From positions 93,884-157,883 of the forward strand of contig CANGNF010000005.1 in assembly GCA_947455205.1 (NCBI GenBank): 64,000 bases of DNA. The letters run 5' to 3'. Both the position numbers and the translations under genes were made by a program. The notes under the pieces were generated by a model that did no database searches, was not told the origin of the DNA, and saw only the letters and a program-made list of their open reading frames with translations. The DNA is from Acetobacteraceae bacterium (lineage in GTDB: Bacteria > Pseudomonadota > Alphaproteobacteria > Acetobacterales > Acetobacteraceae). This document shows positions 45,944 to 54,864 of this stretch, in pieces; position 1 is the stretch's first letter; each line of letters begins with the position of its first letter.

Positions 45944-46001
45944 GCCGGCGCCGGGGCCTTATGCTTGGCCCCACCTGACCGCCCCTACGGAGTGCCGCGC
46001 C

Positions 46002-46226
46002 ATGCGCGATCCCCAGATCACCGGCTATACCCCCAAGGCCACCGCCGGCGTGACGCCCGAAGACCGCACCATGGTGGAAAGCCGCGTGGTCGCCTGCGAC
46101 GGCGGCGGCGGCACGCTGGGCCACCCCACCGTGTACCTGCGGATCGAGCACGACCAGGTCACCTGCCCCTATTGCAGCCGCACCTACGCGCTGCGCGAGG
46201 GCGCCGGGGGCAACGACCATCACTGA
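46002..46226 (+). CDS. CHCC zinc-finger protein (NDUFS6-like)
   Basis: A 74-residue protein with the zf-CHCC domain: [20 protein letters not shown] supplies Cys and His, and TCPYCSRTY supplies the final Cys pair. The family includes mitochondrial NDUFS6 of complex I and is widespread in alphaproteobacteria, so a role in complex I assembly is plausible. CGGAG lies upstream of the ATG. It precedes polA by 31 bp on the same strand and may share its transcript. Confidence 0.85.
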   Translation: MRDPQITGYTPKATAGVTPEDRTMVESRVVACDGGGGTLGHPTVYLRIEHDQVTCPYCSRTYALREGAGGNDHH

Positions 46227-46257
46227 CCTGCTGCAGCCCGCGGCCGAGACGGCGCTG

Positions 46258-49104
46258 GTGGCGGATCCAAACCGCCACCTGATCCTGATCGACGGCTCGG
46301 GCTACATCTTCCGCGCCTATCACGCGCTGCCGCCGATGACGAACCCGGCGGGCGTGCCGGTCAACGCGGTGTTCGGCTTCAGCCAGATGCTGTCGCGCTT
46401 CCTGCTCGACCACACCGGCAGCCATATCGCCGTGGTGTTCGACACGTCGCGGGCGACCTTCCGGCAGGAATTCTACCCCGCCTACAAGGCGCACCGGCCG
46501 GAAGCGCCGGAGGACCTGGTGCCGCAATTCGGCCTGATCCGGGAGGCGACGGAAGCCTTCGGCGTCTGCAAGGTGGAACTCAACGGCTTCGAGGCCGACG
46601 ACCTGATCGCCGCCTACGCCAAGGCCTTCAGCGAGGCCGGCGGCGAGGTCACCATCGTCTCCTCCGACAAGGATCTGATGCAGCTGGTGCGCCCGCGGGT
46701 GCAGATGCTGGACCCGATCAAGCAGAAGCCGATCCGCGAGCCCGAGGTGCTGGAACGCTTCGGCGTGCCGCCCAACAAGGTGGTGGAGGTGCAGGCGCTG
46801 GCCGGCGACCCCACCGACAACGTGCCGGGCGTGCCGGGCATTGGCGTGAAGACCGCGGCGCAGCTGATCACCGAGTATGGCGACCTGGAGAACCTGCTGG
46901 CCAATGCCGCCGGCATCAAGCAGCCGAAGCGCCGCGAGAGCCTGATCACCTTCGCCGAGCAGGCCCGCATCAGCCGCCGCCTGGTGCTGCTGGACGAGAA
47001 CGCACCCCTGCCGGTGGAGATCGAGACGCTGCTGGCCAAGGCGCCGGACAACGCGGTACTGGCGCGCTTCCTGGGCAACCAGGGTTTTCGCAGCCTGCTG
47101 GCCCGCGTCGGCCTGGGCGATGCCAGTGCCATGGGCACCCCGCGCCCGCGCCCGGCCGCGCTGGTGGCCGCCAGCGGTGGCCATGCGCCGGTGCCGGACG
47201 CCGTCATCGCCGGCAGCGCCGCCGTGCCGCCGGCGCCGGACGTGGAAGCCCCCTGGGGCCAGTATGACTGCGTCACCACCACCGAGGCCCTGGCCCGCTG
47301 GGTGGCGGAAGCCCAGGCCATGGGCGTCGTCGGCTTCGATACCGAGACCGACAGCCTGGACGCGCTGAAGGCCAGGTTGGTCGGCATTTCGCTCGCCACC
47401 GCGCCGGGCCGCGCCTGCTACATCCCGCTGCGCCATGTCGCCCCCGGCGGCGCCCAGGGTGACATGCTGGGCGAGAGCCAGGCCGCGCCGGAGCAGGTGC
47501 CGTTCGACGACGCCATCGCGCTGCTGAAGCCGTTGCTGGAAGACCGCAGCGTGCTGAAGGTGCTGCAGAACGCCAAGTACGACCTGGAAGTGCTGTGCAG
47601 CCCGGAGAATGGCGGCATCAAGGTGCATCCGGTGGATGACACCATGCTGATATCCTACGCCATGGAGGCCGGGCGCCACGGCCATGGCATGGACGAGCTT
47701 TCCCAGCTGCACCTGAACCACCCCTGCACCCCCATCAGCCAGGTCATCGGCACCGGCCGCACCCGCATCAGCTTCGACGCCGTCGCGCTGCCGGACGCCA
47801 CCGCCTATGCCGCCGAGGATGCCGACGTCACGCTGCGCCTCTGGCTGTTGCTGAAGCCGCGCCTGCGCACCGAAGGCGCCCTGGCGCTGTACGAGCAGGT
47901 GGAGCGCCGCATGGTGCCGGTGCTGCGCGACATGGAACTGCACGGCATCAAGGTGGATGGCGCGGAGCTGGCCCGCATCGGCGAGGACTTTTCGGCGCGC
48001 CTGATCGTGCTGGAGCGCGAGATCCACGAGATCGCCGGCAAGCCGTTCAACGTCGGCTCGCCCAAGCAGCTCGGCGAGATCCTGTTCGACGAGATGAAGC
48101 TGGGCGGCGGCAAAAAGGGCAAGACCGGCGCCTGGGGCACCGACGCCGCGGTGCTGGAGGATCTGGCCAACCAGGGCATTCCGCTGCCCCGCAAGGTGCT
48201 GGAATGGCGCCAGCTGGCCAAGCTGAAATCCACCTATGTGGAAGCCCTGGCCAACGCCATCGACCCCCGCACCGGCCGGGTCCACACCGACTTCGCGATG
48301 GCGATGACCTCCACGGGGCGGCTCAGCTCCAGCGAGCCAAACTTACAAAATATCCCGGTGCGGACCGAGGAAGGCCAGCGCATCCGCCGCGCCTTCGTCG
48401 CGGAGCCCGGCCATGTGCTGATGAGCGCCGACTACAGCCAGATCGAGCTGCGCCTGCTGGCCCACCTGGCGGAAGTACCGGCGCTGGTGGAGGCCTTCCT
48501 GCATGGCGAGGACATCCACAGCCGCACCGCCGCCGACATCTTCCACCTGGAACCAGGCGCGGTGGACAAGGAAGCCCGGCGCCGCGCCAAGACCATCAAT
48601 TTCGGCATCATCTACGGCATGTCCGCCTTCGGCCTGGCCGGCCGCCTCGGCATCGGCCCGGGCGAGGCCAAGGGCATCATCGACGCCTATTTCGGCCAGT
48701 ACCCGGGCATCCGCGCCGCGATGGAAAAGCTGAAGGAGGAGGCGCGCCTGACCGGCTACGTCTCCACCAGCTTCGGCCGCCGGCTGTGGATCCCGGACAT
48801 CAGCACCCGCGACATGGCCCGCCGCGCGGGGGCCGAGCGCCAGGCCATCAACGCCCCCTTCCAGGGTGGCGCCGCCGAGGTGATCAAGCGCGCCATGGTC
48901 CGCGTGCCCCGCGCCCTGGCGGATGCCGGGCTTTCCGCCCGCATGCTGCTGCAGGTGCATGACGAACTGGTCTTCGAGGTGCCGGAGGCCGAGGTGGAGG
49001 CCACCGCCGCCGTGGTGAAGCAGGTGATGGAGGGCGTCGCCACCCTGCGCGTGCCGCTGGCGGTGGAAGTCGGCACCGGCCACAGCTGGGCGGAAGCGCA
49101 CTGA
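46258..49104 (+). CDS. polA: DNA polymerase I
   Basis: A 948-residue, three-domain repair polymerase. The 5'-3' exonuclease occupies about residues 1-290 (LIDGSGYIFRAYHALPP, DNVPGVPGIGVKTAAQLI). The 3'-5' exonuclease (about 335-530) is likely active since its first motif GFDTETDSLD near residue 359 keeps DxE. The polymerase has motif A DYSQIELRLLAHLAEV near 724 and motif C QVHDELVFEV near 900. It fills gaps and removes primers. The start is a GTG at 46258 with a weak ribosome-binding site. A short hairpin (CGCCGG/CCGGCG, 49133-49152) follows without a T-tract. Confidence 0.95.
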   Translation: MADPNRHLILIDGSGYIFRAYHALPPMTNPAGVPVNAVFGFSQMLSRFLLDHTGSHIAVVFDTSRATFRQEFYPAYKAHRPEAPEDLVPQFGLIREATEAFGVCKVELNGFEADDLIAAYAKAFSEAGGEVTIVSSDKDLMQLVRPRVQMLDPIKQKPIREPEVLERFGVPPNKVVEVQALAGDPTDNVPGVPGIGVKTAAQLITEYGDLENLLANAAGIKQPKRRESLITFAEQARISRRLVLLDENAPLPVEIETLLAKAPDNAVLARFLGNQGFRSLLARVGLGDASAMGTPRPRPAALVAASGGHAPVPDAVIAGSAAVPPAPDVEAPWGQYDCVTTTEALARWVAEAQAMGVVGFDTETDSLDALKARLVGISLATAPGRACYIPLRHVAPGGAQGDMLGESQAAPEQVPFDDAIALLKPLLEDRSVLKVLQNAKYDLEVLCSPENGGIKVHPVDDTMLISYAMEAGRHGHGMDELSQLHLNHPCTPISQVIGTGRTRISFDAVALPDATAYAAEDADVTLRLWLLLKPRLRTEGALALYEQVERRMVPVLRDMELHGIKVDGAELARIGEDFSARLIVLEREIHEIAGKPFNVGSPKQLGEILFDEMKLGGGKKGKTGAWGTDAAVLEDLANQGIPLPRKVLEWRQLAKLKSTYVEALANAIDPRTGRVHTDFAMAMTSTGRLSSSEPNLQNIPVRTEEGQRIRRAFVAEPGHVLMSADYSQIELRLLAHLAEVPALVEAFLHGEDIHSRTAADIFHLEPGAVDKEARRRAKTINFGIIYGMSAFGLAGRLGIGPGEAKGIIDAYFGQYPGIRAAMEKLKEEARLTGYVSTSFGRRLWIPDISTRDMARRAGAERQAINAPFQGGAAEVIKRAMVRVPRALADAGLSARMLLQVHDELVFEVPEAEVEATAAVVKQVMEGVATLRVPLAVEVGTGHSWAEAH

Positions 49105-49176
49105 CCTTCCGCCGCCTTGCGGGTTTGTTCATCGCCGGCGGGTAGACCGGCGGAACTACAAACCCATGAGGCACAG

Positions 49177-49518
49177 ATGTTCCGTCGTTCCCTGCTCGCG
49201 CTGCCCCTGCTGGCCAGCTTCTTTGCGGTCGGCGCCCAGGCGCAGAGCTGCGACACGCAGTTCACCCTGATCAATCGCTCGGGCGAGACGGTCAACGAGT
49301 TCTACTACAATCCCGCCCGCAACCCGAACTGGGGTCCGGATCGCCTGGGCGAGGGCGTGCTGGCCAATGGCCGCCAGCGCAGCTACCGCCCGGCCCGCGG
49401 CGGCAGCTACGACTTCCGCGTGGTCTGGGCCGGCGGCGCCGAGGCCGAGATGCGCAACATCAACATCTGCGAGACCAGCAACATCGTCGCCACCCGCGGC
49501 GGCATCCAGGCCGAATAG
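49177..49518 (+). CDS. Small secreted protein of unknown function
   Basis: A 113-residue protein not assigned to a named family. A signal peptide (FRRSLLALPLLASFFAVGAQAQ) gives a mature protein of about 92 residues with two Cys (SCDTQF near the start and NICETS near the end) that may pair. The mature part has the look of a beta-rich fold with aromatic strands (EFYYNPARNPNWG, YDFRVVWAGG). GAGG lies before the ATG at 49177. It is on the same strand between polA and a GNAT gene. It may be periplasmic; no function is proposed. Confidence 0.75.
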   Translation: MFRRSLLALPLLASFFAVGAQAQSCDTQFTLINRSGETVNEFYYNPARNPNWGPDRLGEGVLANGRQRSYRPARGGSYDFRVVWAGGAEAEMRNINICETSNIVATRGGIQAE

Positions 49519-49555
49519 CTTGACCGGAACGGGGGGCGGGCAAATCCTGCGGGGC

Positions 49556-50047
49556 ATGCCCGCCACCCCTTCCATCACGCTGCGTCCCCACCAGCCCGGC
49601 GATATCGGCTGGATCATCAGCCGCCACGCCGCGCTCTACGCCGCCGAATGGGGCTGGGACATCCGCTTCGAAGCATTGGTCGCCGAGATCGGCGCGCAGT
49701 TCATCCGCGCCTTCAAGCCCGGCCGGGAATGCTGCCTGATCGCGGAGCGCGACGGGGAGCGCCTGGGCAGCGTCGCCGTCGTGCAGGTCAACGCCAGCAC
49801 CGCCAAGCTGCGCCTGCTGCTGGTGGAACCCGCCGCCCGTGGCCTTGGCCTGGGCGCCACCCTGGTGGCCGCGGCCGAGTCCTTCGCCCGCGATGCCGGC
49901 TACACCCAGATGACGCTATGGACCCAAAGCTGCCTGGTCGCCGCCCGCCGCCTCTATGCCGGGCGCGGCTGGGTCCTGGGGGACAGCGAGGCGGTCACCG
50001 ATTTCGGCGTGGACCTGGTCAGCGAGACCTGGTCGAAGGCGCTGTAG
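49556..50047 (+). CDS. GNAT-family N-acetyltransferase
   Basis: A 163-residue acetyltransferase. The acetyl-CoA-binding motif is VEPAARGLGLGATLVAAAE, preceded by the KLRLLLV strand. The N-terminal GDIGWIISRHAALYAAEWGWD is the start of the GNAT domain found in MarR-GNAT fusion proteins; here it stands alone, without the MarR part. The substrate is unknown. The 3' end overlaps the convergent mltG gene by 29 bp, with both reading frames intact. GCGGGG precedes the ATG. Confidence 0.82.
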   Translation: MPATPSITLRPHQPGDIGWIISRHAALYAAEWGWDIRFEALVAEIGAQFIRAFKPGRECCLIAERDGERLGSVAVVQVNASTAKLRLLLVEPAARGLGLGATLVAAAESFARDAGYTQMTLWTQSCLVAARRLYAGRGWVLGDSEAVTDFGVDLVSETWSKAL

Positions 50048-51026
50048 CCGCCCCACTCCGCGCCCGCTCGATCTCACGCCAGCGCCGCACCGCGCGGTTA
50101 TGCTCTTCCTCGGTGCGGGTGAAGGTGTGGCCACCGGTGCCATCGGCGACGAAAAACAGCTCCTCCGTCGCCGGCGGGTGCAGCACGGCCCGCAGCGCCT
50201 CCCGCCCCGGCGAGGCGATCGGCCCCGGCGGTAGCCCAGGGATTTTATACGTGTTGTAGGGGTGGTCGCGGTCCAGGTCGGCACGGCTGATCGGCCGGTC
50301 CATGCTGGCGGCGCCGCCGGTGGCGGCAAACACCACGGTCGGGTCGGATTGCAGCTTCATGCCGCGGCGCAGGCGGTTGACGAAGACGGCGGCGACGCGG
50401 GGACGCTCCTCCGCCAGGCCGGTCTCGCGCTCCACGATGCTGGCCAGCGTCACCGCCTGCAACGTGGAGGTAAAGGGCAGGTTGGCGGCGCGCCCGGCCC
50501 ATAGCTCCGCCAGCGCCTGGGCCATGGCGGCCTGGGCACGGGCCAGCACGGCGGCACGGGTCTCGCCCCATTGGTAGGCATAGGTTTCCGGCAGCACGCT
50601 GCCTTCGGCCATGGCCGGCACCGCGCCGGTCAGCCCCTCGGCCCGCTCCAGCAGCGCCGCCACCTGGCCGGTGGTCAGCCCCTCGGCAATGGTCAGGCGC
50701 CGCTGCACCGGCCGGGCGCGGCGCAGCACATCCAGCACCTGCTCCAGCGAGGCCGCGGCGGGAAAGGTCAGTTCGGCGGCATGCAGCGGCCCGTCGCGCC
50801 TGGTCAGCCAGGCGGCGAGCATGAAGTCACGGCTGCTGGAAACGATGCCGGCGGCCCAGAGCGCCTGGCCGATATCCTCGATACCGCCGCGCGGCACCAC
50901 GTAATTGCGTGGCTCCGCCAGCGGCCCGGGGGCGCGAAACTGCCGCAACCCCCACCACCCCGCCACCGCGGCCAGCAAGGCCACGCTGGCCAGGACCAGG
51001 CCCGCCCAGCGCAGCAGCCGGGCCAT
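50019..51026 (-). CDS. mltG: Endolytic murein transglycosylase MltG
   Basis: A 335-residue membrane-anchored transglycosylase. One N-terminal membrane segment (about 8-28) is followed by the YceG/MltG domain, with the LysM-like subdomain and the catalytic Glu199 in LASIVERETG. HPYNTYKIPGLPPGPIASPG is the most conserved signature. It cuts nascent glycan strands and sets their length during cell-wall growth. It lies five bases after the fabF stop, the usual arrangement in alphaproteobacteria. Confidence 0.93.
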   Translation of the reverse strand: MARLLRWAGLVLASVALLAAVAGWWGLRQFRAPGPLAEPRNYVVPRGGIEDIGQALWAAGIVSSSRDFMLAAWLTRRDGPLHAAELTFPAAASLEQVLDVLRRARPVQRRLTIAEGLTTGQVAALLERAEGLTGAVPAMAEGSVLPETYAYQWGETRAAVLARAQAAMAQALAELWAGRAANLPFTSTLQAVTLASIVERETGLAEERPRVAAVFVNRLRRGMKLQSDPTVVFAATGGAASMDRPISRADLDRDHPYNTYKIPGLPPGPIASPGREALRAVLHPPATEELFFVADGTGGHTFTRTEEEHNRAVRRWREIERARSGAATAPSTRSR

Positions 51027-51031
51027 GCCGG

Positions 51032-52315
51032 TTACGGCGCCGCCTTGAAGACGATGCTGGCGTTGGTGCCGCCGAAGCCGAAGCTGTTCGACAGCGCGAT
51101 CTTGATCGGCCGCCGCTGGGCCTCCTTGGCCACCCGGTCGATGATCGAGTCGCGCGAGGGCTTGTCCAGGTTCAGCGTCGGCGGGGCCACGCCGTCACGG
51201 ATCGCCAGCACCGAGAAGATGCCCTCGACCGCGCCGGCGGCACCCAGCAGGTGGCCGATGGCGGACTTGGTGGAGGACATCGCCACCTTGCGGCCGGCAT
51301 CGCCCAGCAGGCGTTCCACCGCGCCCAGCTCCAGGTCATCGCCCATGGGCGTGCTGGTACCGTGCGCGTTGACGTAGCCCAGCTGCTCCGGCGTGACATG
51401 CGCGCTGCGCAGCGCCGCCCGCATGGAGCGGAAGGCGCCATCGCCGGTATCGGACGGCGCGGTGATGTGATGCGCATCGCCCGACATGCCGTAGCCGATC
51501 ACCTCGGCGTAGATCTTGGCGCCACGCTTCTTCGCGTGCTCCAGCTCCTCCAGCACCACCACGCCGGCACCTTCGCCCATGACGAAGCCGTCGCGGTTCT
51601 CGTCCCAGGGCCGCGAGGCCTGGGCCGGGGTGTCGTTGAAGCCGGTGGAGAGCGCACGGGCGGCACAGAAGCCGGCCATGCCGATCTCGCTCACCGCCGC
51701 CTCGGCCCCGCCGGCCACCATCACGTCGGCATCACCCAGCGCGATCAGCCGCGCGGCGTCGCCCATGGCATGCACGCCGGTGGCGCAGGCGGTCACCGCC
51801 GAGTGATTGGGGCCCTTGAAGCCGTAGTTGATCGAGACATGGCCGGAAGCCAGGTTGATCAGCGCCGAGGGGATGAAGAAGGGCGACAGCCGCTTGGCGC
51901 GGCCGGAAGCCACCACCATCGCGGCGTCGTAGATCGTGGTCAGGCCGCCGATGCCGGAGCCGATCATCACGCCGGTGGCGCAGCGATCCTCCTCCGACTC
52001 CGGCTTCCAACCGGAATCCTCCACCGCCTCGGTGGCCGCCACCAGCGCAAGCTGGATGAAGCGGTCCATCTTGCGTTGGTCCTTCACCGGGATCCATTCG
52101 GCCAGGTCGAGCTTGCCCTCGGCCTTGGTCCCCGGCGGAACCTGCCCGGCGATCTTCGCCGGCAGTTCCTTGGTGTCGAAGGACTGGATGGCGGAAATGC
52201 CGCTCTCGCCCGCGACCAGGCGTTTCCAGACATGCTCCACGCCGAGCCCCAGCGGGCAGGCGATGCCCATGCCGGTAACGACGACCCGGCGCGGTGCGCC
52301 GTTGTTCGCGAACAC
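51032..52315 (-). CDS. fabF: 3-oxoacyl-ACP synthase II
   Basis: A 427-residue ketosynthase that elongates acyl-ACP with malonyl-ACP. The Cys-His-His triad is Cys177 (TACATGVHAMG), His318 (NAHGTSTPMGD) and His355 (AIGHLLGAAG). The start is a GTG at 52315 with a strong GGAGAGG ribosome-binding site. It follows acpP by 36 bp and precedes mltG in the fabD-fabG-acpP-fabF operon. Confidence 0.95.
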   Translation of the reverse strand: MFANNGAPRRVVVTGMGIACPLGLGVEHVWKRLVAGESGISAIQSFDTKELPAKIAGQVPPGTKAEGKLDLAEWIPVKDQRKMDRFIQLALVAATEAVEDSGWKPESEEDRCATGVMIGSGIGGLTTIYDAAMVVASGRAKRLSPFFIPSALINLASGHVSINYGFKGPNHSAVTACATGVHAMGDAARLIALGDADVMVAGGAEAAVSEIGMAGFCAARALSTGFNDTPAQASRPWDENRDGFVMGEGAGVVVLEELEHAKKRGAKIYAEVIGYGMSGDAHHITAPSDTGDGAFRSMRAALRSAHVTPEQLGYVNAHGTSTPMGDDLELGAVERLLGDAGRKVAMSSTKSAIGHLLGAAGAVEGIFSVLAIRDGVAPPTLNLDKPSRDSIIDRVAKEAQRRPIKIALSNSFGFGGTNASIVFKAAP

Positions 52316-52351
52316 GTTCAGCCTCTCCGTTCAGCCAGTACCATCAACAAT

Positions 52352-52588
52352 TCAGCTCTTGTGCGCCTCGATGTAGGCGATGGCATCCTTCACCGTGGTG
52401 ATCTTCTCGGCGGCGTCGTCGGGGATCTCCACGCCGAACTCCTCCTCGAAGGCCATCACCAGTTCGACGGTGTCGAGGCTGTCGGCGCCCAGGTCATCGA
52501 TGAACGACGCGCTGTCGGTCACCTTGGCCTCGTCCACGCCCAGGTGGTCGACGACGATCTTCTTAACCCGGTCAGCGGTGTCGCTCAT
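52352..52588 (-). CDS. acpP: Acyl carrier protein
   Basis: A 78-residue acidic helical protein carrying acyl chains on phosphopantetheine attached to Ser37 in [12 protein letters not shown]. It shuttles intermediates among FabD, FabG and FabF, encoded around it. GGAGATTG lies before the ATG. The 200-bp spacer upstream (52589-52788) may hold a separate promoter, as acpP usually needs high expression; TTGCCA followed 17 nt later by TAGGCC on the minus strand is a weak candidate. Confidence 0.96.
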   Translation of the reverse strand: MSDTADRVKKIVVDHLGVDEAKVTDSASFIDDLGADSLDTVELVMAFEEEFGVEIPDDAAEKITTVKDAIAYIEAHKS

Positions 52589-52788
52589 GCTGTGACAATC
52601 TCCTGCTTCAAGCGATCTTCTTGGCGCCAGCGCGCCGATTCTCGGTACCCTTGGGCAGGGGTATCCCTGCGGGTGGGGCGGCCGATTAACACGGAACCCG
52701 GAGCGGGCCTAGGCGGTGTTTCGCCCCCTGGCAAGGCGTTTCCTGCCGCACCAGCCAAGTTGTTGCAAGGCTCAGGCCCGGGCGGCCG

Positions 52789-53526
52789 CTAGTACATGGC
52801 CATCCCGCCGTTCACATGCAGGGTCTGGCCGGTCACCCAGGCCGCTTCCGGCGAGGCCAGGTAGACCACCGCCGCGGCGATATCCTCCGGCCGGCCGATC
52901 CGCCCGGTAGGAATGCGCTCCACCATCTTCGCCTTCACCGGCTCGCCCAGCACGTCGGTCATGGCGGTCTCCACATAGCCGGGGGCCACCACGTTGCAGG
53001 TGACGTTGCGGCTGGCCACTTCCTGCGCCAGCGCCTTGGTCATGCCCACCAGCCCGGCCTTGGCCGCGGCGTAGTTGGCCTGGCCGGCATTGCCGGAGGC
53101 ACCGACGATGGAGCCGATCGAGACGATCCGCCCCCAGCGCTTCTTCATCATGCCGCGCAGGGCCGCGCGGGAAAGCCGGAACGGCGCCGAGAGATCCACG
53201 TCCAGCACGGCGCCCCAGTCGGCGTCGCCCATCCGCAGCGCCAGCATGTCGCGGGTGAAGCCGGCGTTGTTGATCAGGATGTCCAGCCCACCCAGGCCCT
53301 TTTCCACCGTCTCCACCAGCGCCGGGGCGGCGGCGGGGTCGGCCAGGTCGGCCGGGGCCACCAGCACGCGGCTGCCCAGCTCGGCGGCTAGCGACTCCAA
53401 CTCCGCCGCGCGGCGGCCGGAGAGCGCCACGCTGGCCCCCTGGGCATGCAGCGCGCGGGCAATGGCGGCCCCGATTCCACCGGTGGCGCCGGTCACCAGG
53501 GCCACTTTTCCGGTCAGGTCGAACAT
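52789..53526 (-). CDS. fabG: 3-oxoacyl-ACP reductase
   Basis: A 245-residue short-chain dehydrogenase that reduces 3-oxoacyl-ACP with NADPH. The cofactor loop is VTGATGGIGAAIARAL; catalytic residues are Ser139, Tyr152 and Lys156 (NYAAAKAG), with NNAG at 86-89. The ATG at 53526 has GAGGAG upstream. It lies 11 bp after fabD. Confidence 0.94.
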   Translation of the reverse strand: MFDLTGKVALVTGATGGIGAAIARALHAQGASVALSGRRAAELESLAAELGSRVLVAPADLADPAAAPALVETVEKGLGGLDILINNAGFTRDMLALRMGDADWGAVLDVDLSAPFRLSRAALRGMMKKRWGRIVSIGSIVGASGNAGQANYAAAKAGLVGMTKALAQEVASRNVTCNVVAPGYVETAMTDVLGEPVKAKMVERIPTGRIGRPEDIAAAVVYLASPEAAWVTGQTLHVNGGMAMY

Positions 53527-53537
53527 CGGCGCGCTCC

Positions 53538-54497
53538 TCAAATGGTCTTCAGGAAGGCTTCGACATCGGCCGGCGTGCCGATGGCGCTGGCCTGGGCCTC
53601 AGGCGCGTTGCGCTTCATCAGCCCGGTCAGCACCTTGCCGGCGCCGAGTTCGACGAAGCGGTCGATGCCCATGCCGGCCATCGCCGCGATGCATTCCCGC
53701 CAACGCACGGTCGCCGTCACCTGCTGCACCAGCAGGCGGCGGATCTCATCCGGCGCGGTGGCCTTGGCGGCGGTCACGTTGGCCACCACCGGCACCACCG
53801 GGGACTCGATGGCGGCGCCATCCAGCGCCTCCGCCATGGCATCGGCGGCCGGTGCCATCAGCGCGCAATGGAACGGCGCCGAGACCGGCAGCAGCATGGC
53901 GCGCTTGACGCCATGGCCGGCGGCCGCGGCCACCGCCCGCTCCACCGCCGCCTTGGCGCCGGAGATCACCACCTGGCCACCACCATTGTCGTTGGCGATC
54001 TCGACGCATTCATCCTTGCCCGTCTCCGGGTTCGCCTTCGCGGCGGCGCAGATGGCATTGGCCTGGTCAAGGTCGGCACCCAGCAGCGCGGCCATGGCGC
54101 CGGTGCCGGGCGGCGTCGCCTTCTGCATCGCCTCGCCACGCAGCCGCAGCAGCCGGGCGCAGGTGGAAAGGCTGAAGGCGCGGGCGCCGGTCAGCGCGCT
54201 GTATTCGCCAAGGCTGTGCCCGGCCACCAGCGCCACCCGGCTGCCCAGGTCCAGCTTGCCCTCGCTCTCCAGCACCCGCAGCACCGCCACGCTGTGCGCC
54301 ATCAGCGCCGGCTGGGCGTTGGCGGTCAGGGTCAGCTCTTCGGGCGGTCCCTCGAACATCAGCGCCGAGAGCTTCTGCCTCAGCGCGTCGTCCACTTCCT
54401 GGAAGACCTCCCGCGCGGCGGGAAAGGCGGCGGCAAGGTCGCGGCCCATGCCGGGGGCCTGGCTGCCCTGGCCGGGGAATACGAAGGCGAGCGCCAT
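53538..54497 (-). CDS. fabD: Malonyl-CoA:ACP transacylase
   Basis: A 319-residue acyltransferase that loads malonyl groups onto ACP. The N-terminal FVFPGQGSQ is intact; the nucleophile is Ser95 in AGHSLGEYSA and the catalytic His is His210 in SAPFHCALM. The ATG at 54497 has AAGGAA upstream. It is the first gene of the operon and is preceded by a TTGACA promoter-like sequence with a flanking dyad. Confidence 0.95.
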   Translation of the reverse strand: MALAFVFPGQGSQAPGMGRDLAAAFPAAREVFQEVDDALRQKLSALMFEGPPEELTLTANAQPALMAHSVAVLRVLESEGKLDLGSRVALVAGHSLGEYSALTGARAFSLSTCARLLRLRGEAMQKATPPGTGAMAALLGADLDQANAICAAAKANPETGKDECVEIANDNGGGQVVISGAKAAVERAVAAAAGHGVKRAMLLPVSAPFHCALMAPAADAMAEALDGAAIESPVVPVVANVTAAKATAPDEIRRLLVQQVTATVRWRECIAAMAGMGIDRFVELGAGKVLTGLMKRNAPEAQASAIGTPADVEAFLKTI

Positions 54498-54864
54498 GGC
54501 GGGCGTTCCTTGCGACAAGTGTGTGACGGCTGCCCGGCGGGGGTAGCGGCCGGTCACACCGCTGTCAACGTGCCGCCGGGCGGCAGGGTAAGGCGGGCCA
54601 TGCCGCCCGGCCGATACGTTTTGCGATCGAACATTTAGATGCTTGCCTCGGTAACTTGGTTTTTACAAAACTTCCGCCGCTGCCGCTTGGCCTTCCGGCC
54701 ACGCCGGTGGCGCGCCTTCGTCCCAACCGCCGCCCGGGCGATCCGATGACCAGCAACCAGAACGCCGCGGAGGACCGGCGCGGCCCAAGCCTGGCGCCTC
54801 TGCGCGGCCGCCGGTCCTGTACCGGGTAACAGCCCCATCCCTTGCCACAGCCGGAACCACCACG
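54498..54864. other. Divergent intergenic region between fabD and the RTX-like gene
   Basis: A 367-bp spacer. Next to fabD lie the candidate promoter and dyad. In the middle (about 54612-54671) is an AT-rich patch that stands out from the surroundings and ends in the inverted repeat GTTTT-TAC-AAAAC (54659-54671). The rest, about 54672-54864, is GC-rich and shows no credible gene; a possible weak promoter for the rightward gene is TTGCCT (54643) with TACAAA (54664), spacer only 15. Confidence 0.6.
54521..54568 (-). promoter_or_regulatory. fabD promoter with flanking inverted repeat
   Basis: On the minus strand the -35 is a perfect TTGACA (54568-54563), then a 17-nt spacer and a weak -10 TACCCC (54545-54540). 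A perfect 7-bp dyad surrounds the -10: GTGTGAC in the spacer (54559-54553) and GTCACAC just after the expected start (54527-54521), with 25 nt between the arms. This would place two half-sites on one helix face about three turns apart. Confidence 0.45.

Noticed and set aside
49133..49152. Intrinsic terminator after polA
   Set aside because: A six-base stem is present but no T-run follows, so it does not meet the usual criteria.
54663..54863. Two small minus-strand frames in the fabD upstream spacer
   Set aside because: Composition is Arg/Ala/Gly low complexity, two frames overlap each other, and neither has a ribosome-binding site or homology.
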